Positions 16,748-24,742 of a DNA stretch of 57,100 nucleotides are shown here, piece by piece. A program made the translations under genes and the position numbers. Below the pieces are notes generated by a model that was not told where the DNA came from, did not search any database, and worked only from the letters and a program-made list of their open reading frames with translations. The stretch covers positions 1-57,100 of the forward strand of contig JAIRWC010000019.1 in NCBI GenBank assembly GCA_031253495.1, in the 5' to 3' direction. How positions within the stretch are numbered: position 1 is the stretch's first letter; each line of letters starts with the position of its first letter. The stretch is from Oscillospiraceae bacterium. Lineage in GTDB: Bacteria > Bacillota > Clostridia > Oscillospirales > Ruminococcaceae.

Positions 16748-18001
16748 ATGGAACAAAATCTGCGTTTAAGCAAACTCGTCGGCGGCGGTTACGACGGGTT
16801 TTGGAACTTTAAGGGGCGGTACCGCGTCGTCAAGGGCGGCAGAGCCTCGAAAAAATCGCGGACGGCCGCGCTTTGGTTCGTTTACAACATGATGGAATTC
16901 CCCGCCGCCAATCTGCTCGTCGTCCGAAAAACCTACAATTCCCTGAAAAATTCATGCTTTTCGGAATTGAAATGGGCGATTGACAGTTTAAAGGCGGGGC
17001 GGTTGTGGAAGGTCAAGACCTCGCCGCTTGAAATGAATTATCTTAAAGGGGGGAACGTTTATTTCAGGGGATTGGACGATTCCATAAAGCTGACGAGCAT
17101 AACGGCGGATAAGGGCAAACTGTGCTGGATTTGGATAGAAGAGGCGTTCGAGATTTCGTCCGAAGAGGATTTCAACACCCTTGACGAAACCGTCAGGGGG
17201 AAAGTGGGGCGGGGCCTGTTCAAACAGGCGACGCTCACGTTCAATCCGTGGAATGAAAACCACTGGCTCAAAAAGAGATTTTTCGACGCCCGCGACGACG
17301 ATATTTTCACGCTAACCACCGATTATACCTGCAACGAGTGGCTTGACGAAGCGGACAAGGCGCTTTTTGAACGCATGAAAAAAACCAACCCCCGCCGTTA
17401 CCGCGTCGCGGGATTGGGCGAATGGGGCGTTTTAGACGGGCTTGTGTTCGAGGATTGGGAGGAGCGGCATTTTTCAATCGAGGAAATAAAGCGGAAAAAG
17501 GGCGTTTTAAACCCCCGTTCGCTGAAAAGCGCGTTCGGTTTGGACTTCGGCTATACGAACGACCCGACCGCCCTTTGTTGCATGATGGTCGACGCCGCCG
17601 ATAAAACCATTTATGTTTTCGACGAGCTGTACGAGTTCGGCTGCTCAAACCGCGACATTTACGAAAAAATCCGCGCCCTCGGCTACGGGAAGGAAAGGAT
17701 TTACGCGGATTCCGCCGAGCCGAAGAGCATAGACGAGCTTTATTCGCTGGGGCTGTCCGGTATAAGGAAAGCGCGTAAAGGCAAGGACAGCGTCAACCAC
17801 GGAATACAGTTCATAAAAGGGCATAAACTCGTCATTTTGCCCAAATGCGTGAATTTTCTGCGTGAGATTTCCGCCTATTCATGGGCGGAAAACGCGTCCG
17901 GGGCGAGGACGAACACGCCGTCCGGCGGTTACGACCACCTTATGGACGCCATGCGGTACGGGCTGACCGAAGTCTGCGACGGGGAACGCTGGGGTTTTTG
18001 A
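16748..18001 (+). CDS. Phage terminase large subunit (PBSX-type), orphan
   Basis: 417 residues, complete, with AAGGAAGG before the ATG at 16748. The enzyme is the ATP-driven motor and nuclease that packages phage DNA. A Walker A-like loop KGGRASKKS (about 29-37), the adenine-binding VVRKTYNSLKNS, Walker B LCWIWIEEA and the coupling segment LTFNPWNENHWLKKRF are present. The nuclease half has GLDFGYTNDPTALCC, RIYADSAEPKSIDEL and YDHLMDAMRYG. No small terminase subunit is adjacent, and the portal gene lies on the other strand 3.3 kb away. An intrinsic terminator lies just upstream with no clear promoter. It may be a remnant, or retained for an unknown purpose. Confidence 0.9.
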   Translation: MEQNLRLSKLVGGGYDGFWNFKGRYRVVKGGRASKKSRTAALWFVYNMMEFPAANLLVVRKTYNSLKNSCFSELKWAIDSLKAGRLWKVKTSPLEMNYLKGGNVYFRGLDDSIKLTSITADKGKLCWIWIEEAFEISSEEDFNTLDETVRGKVGRGLFKQATLTFNPWNENHWLKKRFFDARDDDIFTLTTDYTCNEWLDEADKALFERMKKTNPRRYRVAGLGEWGVLDGLVFEDWEERHFSIEEIKRKKGVLNPRSLKSAFGLDFGYTNDPTALCCMMVDAADKTIYVFDELYEFGCSNRDIYEKIRALGYGKERIYADSAEPKSIDELYSLGLSGIRKARKGKDSVNHGIQFIKGHKLVILPKCVNFLREISAYSWAENASGARTNTPSGGYDHLMDAMRYGLTEVCDGERWGF

Positions 18002-18067
18002 CGCGTATAAGGGCGCGGGGTTCCCGGCAAATCAACGCGGCGCCCGTCGCCGAAAATTTTTCACCGG

Positions 18068-18349
18068 CTATTTTCCGGCTTTTTTAATCCAGTTATAGAC
18101 GTTCGCCTTGTTCATTTCAAATATTCTTCCCACGCCGCACCCGCTGACCCCGGAATAATGGGTTTTGATTGCGGCTTGGCGTATCTCGTCCGAAAACGCC
18201 CGCGTTTTCGGGTTGAGCGTATATAAGCGGTTGCAGTTTTTGCACTTGCACCGTTGCGTGCCCGACCTGTTAAAGCCGTAATTCATCTGATTTTCGACGC
18301 TTTCGCATTTCGGGCAAGCCCGCCCCTCGATTATTTTCGTTTTTTTCAT
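18068..18349 (-). CDS. InsA-like zinc-ribbon and helix-turn-helix protein (IS1-type), orphan
   Basis: 93 residues. A zinc ribbon (CPKC near 13-16, CKNC near 37-40) is followed by a C-terminal HTH (GVSGCGVGRIFEMNKANVYNWIKKAG). Length and layout match InsA of IS1 (91 residues), which binds the IS ends. No InsB transposase frame follows and no terminal inverted repeats were seen, so this is either an IS remnant or a free-standing DNA-binding protein. It converges on the terminase gene. AAGGAG lies 11 bases before the ATG; a GTG six bases after that SD gives no open frame. Confidence 0.7.
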   Translation of the reverse strand: MKKTKIIEGRACPKCESVENQMNYGFNRSGTQRCKCKNCNRLYTLNPKTRAFSDEIRQAAIKTHYSGVSGCGVGRIFEMNKANVYNWIKKAGK

Positions 18350-18380
18350 TTCACAATATACTCCTTAAAGTGAGAAACGG

Positions 18381-18845
18381 TTATGAAGTCTTATCCGTTT
18401 TTGACTTCGCCTTTTTTTTTCTGAACACGACCAATTTGCTCAAGATATAGTTCAGCGTAAGGACGACGGCGCTCACGCACACCCGCGCGAACAGTTCGTA
18501 CCGCGCGTTTGAAACGCCCGTTAAGTCAACCAGCAGATACATCATGAGCAAATCCGCCGCGAACGTGAAAAGCCTCGCCGCGTAAAAAAGCGCCGCCTCC
18601 CGCGCTATCCGCCAAAACCGCTTTTCCTTGCTTTCAAACACCCAAATCCTGTTGGTGATATAAGCGAACGTTACCGCGCATACCCACGAAAACGCCACGG
18701 CGGGCGAGGTGCTTTCCCCCGTGAAGAAAACCCACCGCGCGAGGAAATACGTCGAAAACGACGTCGCGGTGGTCAGCCCGCCGAAAAAGACGTACAGGCA
18801 CAGCTCGCGTTTTTCGCGGAGCGTTTTTTTTAATTTACCCGGCAT
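18381..18845 (-). CDS. GtrA-like membrane protein
   Basis: 154 residues with four transmembrane helices in the GtrA pattern (LYVFFGGLTTATSFSTYFLAR, FSWVCAVTFAYITNRIWVFES, FTFAADLLMMYLLV, LNYILSKLVVF). GtrA proteins are thought to move lipid-linked sugars across the membrane or to support cell-wall glycosylation. A basic Lys-rich tail follows. The start overlaps the end of the HAD phosphatase gene by 11 bases, so the two are probably co-translated. The sugar substrate cannot be told. Confidence 0.85.
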   Translation of the reverse strand: MPGKLKKTLREKRELCLYVFFGGLTTATSFSTYFLARWVFFTGESTSPAVAFSWVCAVTFAYITNRIWVFESKEKRFWRIAREAALFYAARLFTFAADLLMMYLLVDLTGVSNARYELFARVCVSAVVLTLNYILSKLVVFRKKKAKSKTDKTS

Positions 18846-19485
18846 TGAAAAGTTCCCTTAACCCGTCCATGTCGCGGATTATATAATCCGCGCCCGCGTT
18901 CGTCAATTCTTGCTCGTCGCCGTAGCCCCAAAGAACGCCCACGCTTTTGATTCCCGTTTTTTTCGCCCCTTTTACGTCGTGTTCGCGGTCGCCGATTATA
19001 TAAACGCCGTCTTTGCCGGAAATTTTCAAGTTTTCCATAACGTATTTTATAACCTCGGCTTTTTCGGAACGGCTCCCGTCCAATTCCGCGCCGCCGACGA
19101 AAGAAAAGTATTCCGCCAGTTTGAAACGCTCCAAGACCTTTTCGGCGTATTCCTTTACCTTCGACGTGGCGAGGGCTAAAACATGCCCCTTGTTCCTCAA
19201 ATCCCGCAAAAGCCTTTCTATGCCGTCGTAAGGTCTGTTTTCGTATAAGCCCGTCGGCACGAAGTATTCGCGGAACGCCGTTAAGATTTCCTCCCCGCGT
19301 TCTTCCGGCACGCCGAGCCTTTTAATGCTTTCCCTTAACGGCGGACCGATTACCCAGCGTAAGCCGTCGTCAACGGGGATGTTCATTCCCGTTTTTTCAA
19401 ACGCGTGCCGGAAGGAGTTTTTAATTCCCTCAAACGGGTCGGTAAGCGTTCCGTCAAGGTCGAAAAGCAAAAAAGTTTTATCCAT
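18835..19485 (-). CDS. HAD-superfamily phosphatase, phosphoglycolate phosphatase-like
   Basis: 216 residues. HAD motif I is LFDLDGTLTD near residue 7 (nucleophile Asp and acid Asp). The helical cap follows, then motif II in LALATSKVKEYAE, and motif III/IV with SEKAEVIKYV and GDREHDVKGAKKTGI. It belongs to the Gph/PpaX-like subgroup, which removes phosphate from phosphoglycolate or pyrophosphate-like substrates; the actual substrate is uncertain. The gene lies just after the ribosomal operon terminator. A GC-rich hairpin shared with the ymdB leader lies just before its SD (AAAGGA). Confidence 0.85.
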   Translation of the reverse strand: MDKTFLLFDLDGTLTDPFEGIKNSFRHAFEKTGMNIPVDDGLRWVIGPPLRESIKRLGVPEERGEEILTAFREYFVPTGLYENRPYDGIERLLRDLRNKGHVLALATSKVKEYAEKVLERFKLAEYFSFVGGAELDGSRSEKAEVIKYVMENLKISGKDGVYIIGDREHDVKGAKKTGIKSVGVLWGYGDEQELTNAGADYIIRDMDGLRELFNAG

Positions 19486-19501
19486 AATATCAGCGTCCTT
19501 T

Positions 19502-19525
19502 CGCCGGCGGTTCGCCGGTTAAACT
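19502..19525 (-). repeat. Short hairpin repeat in the HAD gene leader (copy 1 of 2)
   Basis: The 24-base segment CGCCGGCGGTTCGCCGGTTA and its following bases recurs with one mismatch at 55622-55645. In gene orientation each copy folds as CGGCG-AAC-CGCCG and is followed directly by AAAGGA, the SD of the next gene. Confidence 0.5.
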
Positions 19526-19553
19526 TAAAACGGCGCGCTGAGGCCAGCGCGCC
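19521..19553 (-). terminator. Terminator of the ribosomal-protein superoperon
   Basis: GGCGCGCTG and CAGCGCGCC form a nine-pair stem with loop AGGC (19532-19553). On the minus strand the stem is followed by GTTTTAAGTTT. It lies 21 bases after the rplQ stop. Confidence 0.8.
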
Positions 19554-19574
19554 CTAAGGTCAGTATAACCCGTG

Positions 19575-19913
19575 TCAAACCAGTTCGATTATCGCCATTT
19601 CCGCCGCGTCGCCCCTGCGCGGACCGACGCGGATTATACGGGTATAACCGCCCTTCCTGTCGGCGTAACGGGGCGCGATTTCGTCAAACAGCTTTTTTGA
19701 AACCGATTCTTTCGTTACGTAGGCGAACACCCGCCGCTTGGAATGAAGGTCGTCATTCTTGCCCGCCGTGATGATTTTCTCGACCGCGCCGCGCAGTTCC
19801 TTGGCCCTCGTAACCGTGGTTTCCATCTTTCCGTTTTCCAGTAAATGCGTAACCATCCCGCGGAGCATCGCCTTTCTGTGCGCGGCGGTTCTGCCTAATT
19901 TCCTCATAGCCAT
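19575..19913 (-). CDS. rplQ: Ribosomal protein L17
   Basis: 112 residues, the short bacterial form. The N-terminus [41 protein letters not shown] is diagnostic. L17 lies near the peptide exit tunnel of the 50S subunit. It is the last gene of the superoperon and is separated from rpoA by 131 bases that contain a perfect palindrome; the other gaps in this operon are mostly shorter. A strong hairpin terminator follows. Confidence 0.97.
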   Translation of the reverse strand: MAMRKLGRTAAHRKAMLRGMVTHLLENGKMETTVTRAKELRGAVEKIITAGKNDDLHSKRRVFAYVTKESVSKKLFDEIAPRYADRKGGYTRIIRVGPRRGDAAEMAIIELV

Positions 19914-19997
19914 TTTTGTATCCTCCCGCCGGGGCGCCGATACGCCGCCGCCCCCGCCAAATCTCGTTTAAACTCAAAACGCGTCTTCGCCCGCGCT

Positions 19998-20022
19998 TTG
20001 ACATTAACATGGTTAATGTCAA
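19998..20022. promoter_or_regulatory. Perfect 11-bp palindrome between rpoA and rplQ
   Basis: TTGACATTAAC (19998-20008), a three-base spacer ATG, and GTTAATGTCAA (20012-20022). It looks like an operator or a compact RNA hairpin. TTGACA occurs on both strands, but no -10 box stands at the right distance on either, so it is not a simple promoter. The triloop stem lacks a T-run, so it is not a normal terminator. Confidence 0.6.
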
Positions 20023-20044
20023 GTACAACCGCCGTTTTCGGGCG

Positions 20045-21001
20045 TCACATAACCTCTTCGCTGGGGGCAAGGTCAAAACCGAGCGAATTCAGCTTCGCCC
20101 TTACCTCGTCGAACGATTTTTTGCCCAAATTGCGGACTTTCATCATGTCTTCGGGCGATTTGGCAATCAAATCGTCCACGTTATTTATCCCCGCGCGTTT
20201 CAAACAGTTGAACGAACGCACCGACAAATCCAAATCTTCAATGGTCATTTCAAGAATCTTATCCTTATTTCTATCGTCTTTTTCGGACAAAAGCTCGGGC
20301 TGGTCGGCGTCGTCGGACAGCTCCACGAAAAGCATCAAATGTTCGCCCAACAGCTTCGCCGCGTAAGAAATCGCTTCTTTGGCGGAAATGGTGCCGTCCG
20401 TCCACACCTCAATCGTAAGCTTGTCAAAGTCCGTCCGCTGCCCCACGCGGGTGTTCTCGACCGCGTAATTCACCTTTAAAACCGGGGTATATATGCTGTC
20501 CACGGCGATTACGCCGATTGTCGGCTGCAAAAACAGTTTGTTCTTTTCCGCGCCGGCGTAACCCCTGCCGGTATCAAAGGTAAGCTCCATGCTTAACTTC
20601 CCTTCGGGTTCCAGCGTCGCTATGTGCGTGCCCGGGTCTAAAATCTCAATCTCGCTGTCGGTTTTTATGTCGCCGGCGGTTATTTCACATTCGCCCTCCG
20701 CGTCGATATAAACCGTTTTGGGGCAATCGCCGAATATTTTGGCGACCAGCCCTTTTACGTTCAAAACAATTTCCGTAACGTCCTCTTTAACGCCGGGTAT
20801 CGTGGAGAACTCGTGCAGGACCCCCTCTATTTTTATCGAGGTTACGGCCACTCCGGGCAATGAAGAGAGCAAAACGCGCCTTAAACTGTTGCCGAGCGTA
20901 TTGCCGAACCCGTGTTCAAGCGGTTCAAGACAGAACTTGCCATACTTGCCGTCGGGTTTCAAATCGGTTTTGATTTCCGATTTCTCTATTTTTTCAAGCA
21001 T
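20045..21001 (-). CDS. rpoA: RNA polymerase alpha subunit
   Basis: 318 residues. The N-terminal assembly domain is clear ([55 protein letters not shown]). The C-terminal DNA- and activator-binding domain carries the HhH motif ([53 protein letters not shown]). It follows rpsD, as in the alpha operon of most Firmicutes. SD GGGGG seven bases before the ATG. Confidence 0.98.
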   Translation of the reverse strand: MLEKIEKSEIKTDLKPDGKYGKFCLEPLEHGFGNTLGNSLRRVLLSSLPGVAVTSIKIEGVLHEFSTIPGVKEDVTEIVLNVKGLVAKIFGDCPKTVYIDAEGECEITAGDIKTDSEIEILDPGTHIATLEPEGKLSMELTFDTGRGYAGAEKNKLFLQPTIGVIAVDSIYTPVLKVNYAVENTRVGQRTDFDKLTIEVWTDGTISAKEAISYAAKLLGEHLMLFVELSDDADQPELLSEKDDRNKDKILEMTIEDLDLSVRSFNCLKRAGINNVDDLIAKSPEDMMKVRNLGKKSFDEVRAKLNSLGFDLAPSEEVM

Positions 21002-21087
21002 TATGCTACCCCCAATATTATTAAATTGTCATAAAACGGCGGCGCGCGGCGAAAGCGAACGCCCGTTTCCGCGGGCGCGTCCGCGCC

Positions 21088-21693
21088 CTATTTGGAATAC
21101 AGCTCTATAACCAAATGCTCTTGAATTTCATAATCAAGCTCTTCTCGCTGAAATTTCCCCGCCACGGTCGCGGATTGGTTTTCTCTGTTCACCTCCAGCC
21201 AGCGCGGCGCCGGCCTTCCCCGGGTCAGCTCGGCAATCTGCGCGAATTTCGGGCTTTTCTTGCCGCGCTCGCATAAAGCGACGACGTCGCCCGTCTTAAC
21301 CCGATAAGACGGAATGTCGACCTTTTTGCCGTTCACGGTGAAATGACCGTGTCCCACAAGCTGGCGCGCCTCCCTTCGGGTGATAGCCATATTCATTCTG
21401 AAAACGACGTTGTCAAGGCGGGATTCAAGCAAAGCGAGAAGGTTTTCGCCCGTTACCCCCTCCTCCTTGACGGCAAGCTCGTAATAATGGTAGAACTGCT
21501 TTTCAAGGACGCCGTATATAAATTTCAGCTTCTGCTTTTCTTTGAGCTGTAAACCGTATTCGGAAATTTTCCTGCGGGAACTGCCCCCCCCGAATTTACG
21601 CCTCGTTTCTTTCTTGTGCGTATAGCCGAGAACGGCGGGGCTTATTCCGAGCGACTTGCATTTTTTTGAAATCGGTTCTCTGTAAACTGCCAT
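21088..21693 (-). CDS. rpsD: Ribosomal protein S4
   Basis: 201 residues. It is a primary 16S rRNA-binding protein that nucleates the 30S body. The S4 domain is clear (LDNVVFRMNMAITRREARQLVGHGHFTVNGKKVDIPSYRVKTGDVV). The N-terminus MAVYREPISKKCKSLGISP has a single Cys, so this is the zinc-free type. S4 often represses its own operon; no leader pseudoknot could be recognised by eye here. Confidence 0.97.
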   Translation of the reverse strand: MAVYREPISKKCKSLGISPAVLGYTHKKETRRKFGGGSSRRKISEYGLQLKEKQKLKFIYGVLEKQFYHYYELAVKEEGVTGENLLALLESRLDNVVFRMNMAITRREARQLVGHGHFTVNGKKVDIPSYRVKTGDVVALCERGKKSPKFAQIAELTRGRPAPRWLEVNRENQSATVAGKFQREELDYEIQEHLVIELYSK

Positions 21694-21753
21694 TGTTCCT
21701 CCTCAGACGGGCGAACGCGGTCCGCCCGGCGTTGATTATCGAATATCGACGCG

Positions 21754-22167
21754 CTATACGCGCCTGCGTTTCGGGGGTCTGCATCCGTTATGGGGAATGG
21801 GGGTAACGTCCTTTATCATCCTCACCTCAAGCCCCGCCGTCTGCAAGGCGCGTATCGCCGCCTCGCGCCCGGAACCCGGACCCTTGACGTAAACCTCCAC
21901 GGTCTTCAAGCCGTGTTCCATAGCCGCCTTCGCCGCCGTTTCCGCCGCCGACGACGCCGCGAAAGGGGTGGATTTCCTTGAACCCCTGAAGCCCAACCCC
22001 CCGGCCGAAGCCCATGAGACGGCGTTGCCCTGCAAATCTGTTATGGTAACTATCGTATTATTAAATGTGGATTGAATGTGCGCCGAACCGTTCTCGATGT
22101 TTTTGCGTTCGCGCCGCCTGCGGATAACGGGTTTTTTACCGCCGCCTTTACCGCTTTGTTTAGCCAT
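21754..22167 (-). CDS. rpsK: Ribosomal protein S11
   Basis: 137 residues. The body [45 protein letters not shown] and the end [18 protein letters not shown] are diagnostic. The first 18 residues are a basic extension rich in Lys, Gly and Arg. S11 is part of the platform of the 30S subunit. It lies between rpsM and rpsD. Confidence 0.97.
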   Translation of the reverse strand: MAKQSGKGGGKKPVIRRRRERKNIENGSAHIQSTFNNTIVTITDLQGNAVSWASAGGLGFRGSRKSTPFAASSAAETAAKAAMEHGLKTVEVYVKGPGSGREAAIRALQTAGLEVRMIKDVTPIPHNGCRPPKRRRV

Positions 22168-22182
22168 AATTCAGTTATCCCC

Positions 22183-22554
22183 CTATTTCTTCTTGTTGGC
22201 GATTGTCTTACGCGGGCCTTTCCTTGTTCTCGCGTTGGTTTTCGTCCGCTGCCCCCTGACGGGAAGCCCTTTGCGGTGCCTAATCCCGCGGTAGCAGTTG
22301 ATTTCCACCAGCCGTTTTATGTTAAGCGCGGTTTCGCGTCTAAGGTCGCCCTCCACGAGATACCCCGCCGAGTCGATGACTTCGCGTATTTTCGCTTCTT
22401 CGGCGTCGGTGAGGTCTTTTACCCTTGTATCCGGGTCGACCCCCGCCGCCGCCAAAATATCGTTCGAGGTCTTCCTGCCTATGCCGAAAACGTATGTCAG
22501 CCCGATTTCAATCCTCTTTTCCTTGGGCAAATCCACACCGGAAATTCTCGCCAT
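22183..22554 (-). CDS. rpsM: Ribosomal protein S13
   Basis: 123 residues. [27 protein letters not shown] is the diagnostic start, and the tail [35 protein letters not shown] is complete. S13 contacts the P-site tRNA and forms bridges to the 50S subunit. SD AGGAGGA upstream. Confidence 0.98.
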   Translation of the reverse strand: MARISGVDLPKEKRIEIGLTYVFGIGRKTSNDILAAAGVDPDTRVKDLTDAEEAKIREVIDSAGYLVEGDLRRETALNIKRLVEINCYRGIRHRKGLPVRGQRTKTNARTRKGPRKTIANKKK

Positions 22555-22614
22555 TATATAATCCTCCTGTCGTTTATATCCCCGCGTGAAAGCGGATAAC
22601 CCCCGCTTTCCGCT

Positions 22615-22728
22615 TTAACCCTGCTTTTGCTTGTGCTTAGGCTCTTTACAGATAACCATTACTTTGCCGTGGCGTTTGATAATTTTACATTTGTCGCACA
22701 TAGGCTTAACCGACGGTCTGATTTTCAC
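22615..22728 (-). CDS. rpmJ: Ribosomal protein L36 (GTG start)
   Basis: 37 residues, read directly from the minus strand: it starts [20 protein letters not shown] and ends [11 protein letters not shown]. The zinc ligands Cys11, Cys14, Cys27 and His32 are all present, so this is the zinc-binding type. The start codon is GTG at 22728, with GAGGGA upstream. It lies in the standard place between infA and rpsM. Confidence 0.95.
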   Translation of the reverse strand: MKIRPSVKPMCDKCKIIKRHGKVMVICKEPKHKQKQG

Positions 22729-22798
22729 TGTTAATCCCTCCTTAGCCCGGTTGCGGGGAAACGCCGCCGCAATCGTCGAATTCCGGCCGTTTGAGCCG

Positions 22799-23017
22799 CT
22801 ATTTCGCTCTCCAGGTAATCCTTCCTTTTGTTAAATCATAGGGCGACATCTCAACCGTTACCTTGTCCCCCGGCAATATGCGTATAAAATTCATCCTCAA
22901 TTTTCCGCTGACGTGGGCGAGGATTTTATGCCCGTTTGAAAGCTCGACTTTGAACATCGCGTTGGGGAGCGCTTCAAGAATCATGCCCTCAACCTCTATC
23001 ACGTCTTCTTTTGACAA
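22799..23017 (-). CDS. infA: Translation initiation factor IF-1 (TTG start)
   Basis: 72 residues from TTG at 23017, eight bases after GGAGGAG. The in-frame GTG nine bases further upstream overlaps that SD and would add three residues; the TTG start gives the standard IF-1 length and N-terminus ([11 protein letters not shown]). The OB-fold body ([51 protein letters not shown]) is complete. IF-1 blocks the A site during initiation. Confidence 0.95.
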   Translation of the reverse strand: MSKEDVIEVEGMILEALPNAMFKVELSNGHKILAHVSGKLRMNFIRILPGDKVTVEMSPYDLTKGRITWRAK

Positions 23018-23022
23018 GTAAA

Positions 23023-23301
23023 TCACTCCTCCCCGCCCGGCGCGCCGTCTTTTCCCTCCGCGCCGCCGAAATTATATTCCCACAGCGCCTTCCTTAACGC
23101 TTTGTCGGTTAATCCGCTCAATTCAACGGTTTTGCGGGTGATTTCAACGTGCTTTACGTTTTTCTTTTTCGGTTTTTCCGCTTTGCGCCGTCTGCCGTCC
23201 GCGATATACACGAACCCGTCCTCTTCCCTGAGCGCCGCGTACCACGAACCCTTATCGTGCCCGGCGACGCTTTTAACTAACGTGAAAGTTTGGTTTTTCA
23301 T
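23023..23301 (-). CDS. KOW-domain RNA-binding protein between map and infA
   Basis: 92 residues from the ATG at 23301. The KOW-like start [45 protein letters not shown] resembles L14e/KOW proteins that many Clostridia carry at this point of the spc operon. The rest is basic, with an acidic C-terminal tail. Its role is unproven; ribosome association is inferred from place and domain. The start overlaps the map stop (ATGA), giving coupled translation. Confidence 0.8.
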   Translation of the reverse strand: MKNQTFTLVKSVAGHDKGSWYAALREEDGFVYIADGRRRKAEKPKKKNVKHVEITRKTVELSGLTDKALRKALWEYNFGGAEGKDGAPGGEE

Positions 23302-24053
23302 AATTTTCGCACTGTCATAATAAGCGGTTCCCCCGCGGTAATCAGTACGGTATGCTCGAAATGCGCCGATAAATTCCCGTTCGCCTCGACCACCGTCCAT
23401 CCGTCGGGGAGCGTTTTGGTTTTCGCGGTGGTGGAATTTATCATCGGCTCGACGGCGAGCGTCATCCCCGGGGTGAGGCGCGGCCCTTTTCCGGGTTTCC
23501 CGTAGTTGGGGACGTTGGGGTCCTCGTGTAAACTCCTGCCCACCCCGTGCCCGAAATATTCTTTCGGGACGAAGAACCCCCTGCTTTCGCAATAGGTCTG
23601 GATGGCGCCGGATATATCGCCGACGCGGTTCCCCGCTCTTGCCTGTTTAATTCCCTCGTAAAGGCTTTGCTCGGTAACTTCGAGAAGCCGCTTCGCCTTT
23701 TCCGCGATTTCCCCCACCGCGAACGTCGCGGTGTTGTCACCGTGAAACCCGTCCTTGAACGCGCCCACGTCAATCGAAACAATGTCGCCGTCCTTTAAAA
23801 CCCGCTTTTTCGACGGAATCCCGTGGATAAGCTCTTCGTTAACCGATATGCACGCGTTTCCCGGAAACCCGTACAGCCCCTTGAACGACGGCTTCGCCCC
23901 CATGCTTTTTATAAAATTCCCCAAAGACCTGTCTATTTCCCATGTGCTGATACCCGACCGGACAAGACTGCCCGCGTGTTCCAGCGCGAGGGCGGAAATT
24001 TCGCATGATTTGAGCATAATCGAAATTTCTTTCGGGGATTTTACGACAATCAT
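23298..24053 (-). CDS. map: Methionine aminopeptidase, type I
   Basis: 251 residues from the ATG at 24053, chosen because MIVVKSPKEISIMLKSCEISA matches the family N-terminus; AAAGG sits unusually close to it, and a TTG at 24086 is the only longer option. It removes the initiator methionine from new proteins. Metal ligands are visible: Asp in DIVSIDVGAFKDGFHGDNTATF, His in YFGHGVGRSLHEDP, Glu in AVEPM, and Glu in SAHFEHTVLIT. It overlaps the KOW gene by four bases. Confidence 0.93.
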   Translation of the reverse strand: MIVVKSPKEISIMLKSCEISALALEHAGSLVRSGISTWEIDRSLGNFIKSMGAKPSFKGLYGFPGNACISVNEELIHGIPSKKRVLKDGDIVSIDVGAFKDGFHGDNTATFAVGEIAEKAKRLLEVTEQSLYEGIKQARAGNRVGDISGAIQTYCESRGFFVPKEYFGHGVGRSLHEDPNVPNYGKPGKGPRLTPGMTLAVEPMINSTTAKTKTLPDGWTVVEANGNLSAHFEHTVLITAGEPLIMTVRKL

Positions 24054-24066
24054 CCTTTTACGCGGC

Positions 24067-24699
24067 TCAACAACCGATTGCCTCAAACGTAAGCCGTTTG
24101 GTGTCGTCCACGAGCTCTTGCCCCTCCACGGTTTTCAGCTTGCCTTTCCCCGCGTAAAAATCCTTTAAAGGAGCGGTTTTCTCGTGATAAGTCTTGAGCC
24201 TTGACAAAACGGTTTCGGGCTTGTCGTCGTCCCTTTGAACGGCGTCGCCCCCGCATAAATCGCATTTTCCCTCGATTTTCGCGGGTTTGTATTCCGTGTG
24301 ATAAGATGAGCCGCACTTTTCGCAGACGCGCCTGCCGCTCATCCTCGCGCAGATTTTTTCGTCGGGGACGTGAATCTCGATTACAAGGTCGATGTCCACG
24401 CCCATCTCTTCCAAAATTTCCGCCTGCCGAACGTTGCGGGGGAAACCGTCGAGTATAAACCCGTTTCCGGCGTCGTCCTCGCCTATTCTGTCCTTGAGTA
24501 TGCCCACGACCACTTCGTCGGGGACGAGGTCGCCCCTGTCCATATACTCCTTCGCCGCCAAGCCGGCCGACGTTTTGTTCCTGACCGCCTCGCGCAGCAT
24601 ATTTCCGGTGGAAATAGCGGGTATCCCCGTCTTTTCGCGGACGAACTCGGCTTGCGTGCCCTTGCCCGCCCCCGGCGCCCCCAAGAAAATCAAATTCAT
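24067..24699 (-). CDS. adk: Adenylate kinase (zinc-lid type)
   Basis: 210 residues. It interconverts AMP, ADP and ATP. P-loop GAPGAGKGTQ at 7-16, NMP-binding region STGNMLREAV, FILDGFPRNVRQAE, and a lid with four cysteines (CEKC and CDLC near 126-150) that bind zinc, as is common in Firmicutes. It lies between secY and map, as usual. Confidence 0.97.
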   Translation of the reverse strand: MNLIFLGAPGAGKGTQAEFVREKTGIPAISTGNMLREAVRNKTSAGLAAKEYMDRGDLVPDEVVVGILKDRIGEDDAGNGFILDGFPRNVRQAEILEEMGVDIDLVIEIHVPDEKICARMSGRRVCEKCGSSYHTEYKPAKIEGKCDLCGGDAVQRDDDKPETVLSRLKTYHEKTAPLKDFYAGKGKLKTVEGQELVDDTKRLTFEAIGC

Positions 24700-24742
24700 A
24701 ACACGCGCCCTTTCTTTCGTTTTGTTTTTCGGAACGCCTCAG

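Noticed and set aside
12047-18349. A complete prophage
   Set aside because: Only portal and terminase are recognisable; no integrase, capsid, tail, lysis or att repeats were seen.
19998-20003. TTGACA in the rpoA-rplQ palindrome as a -35 box
   Set aside because: No -10-like hexamer at suitable distance on either strand.
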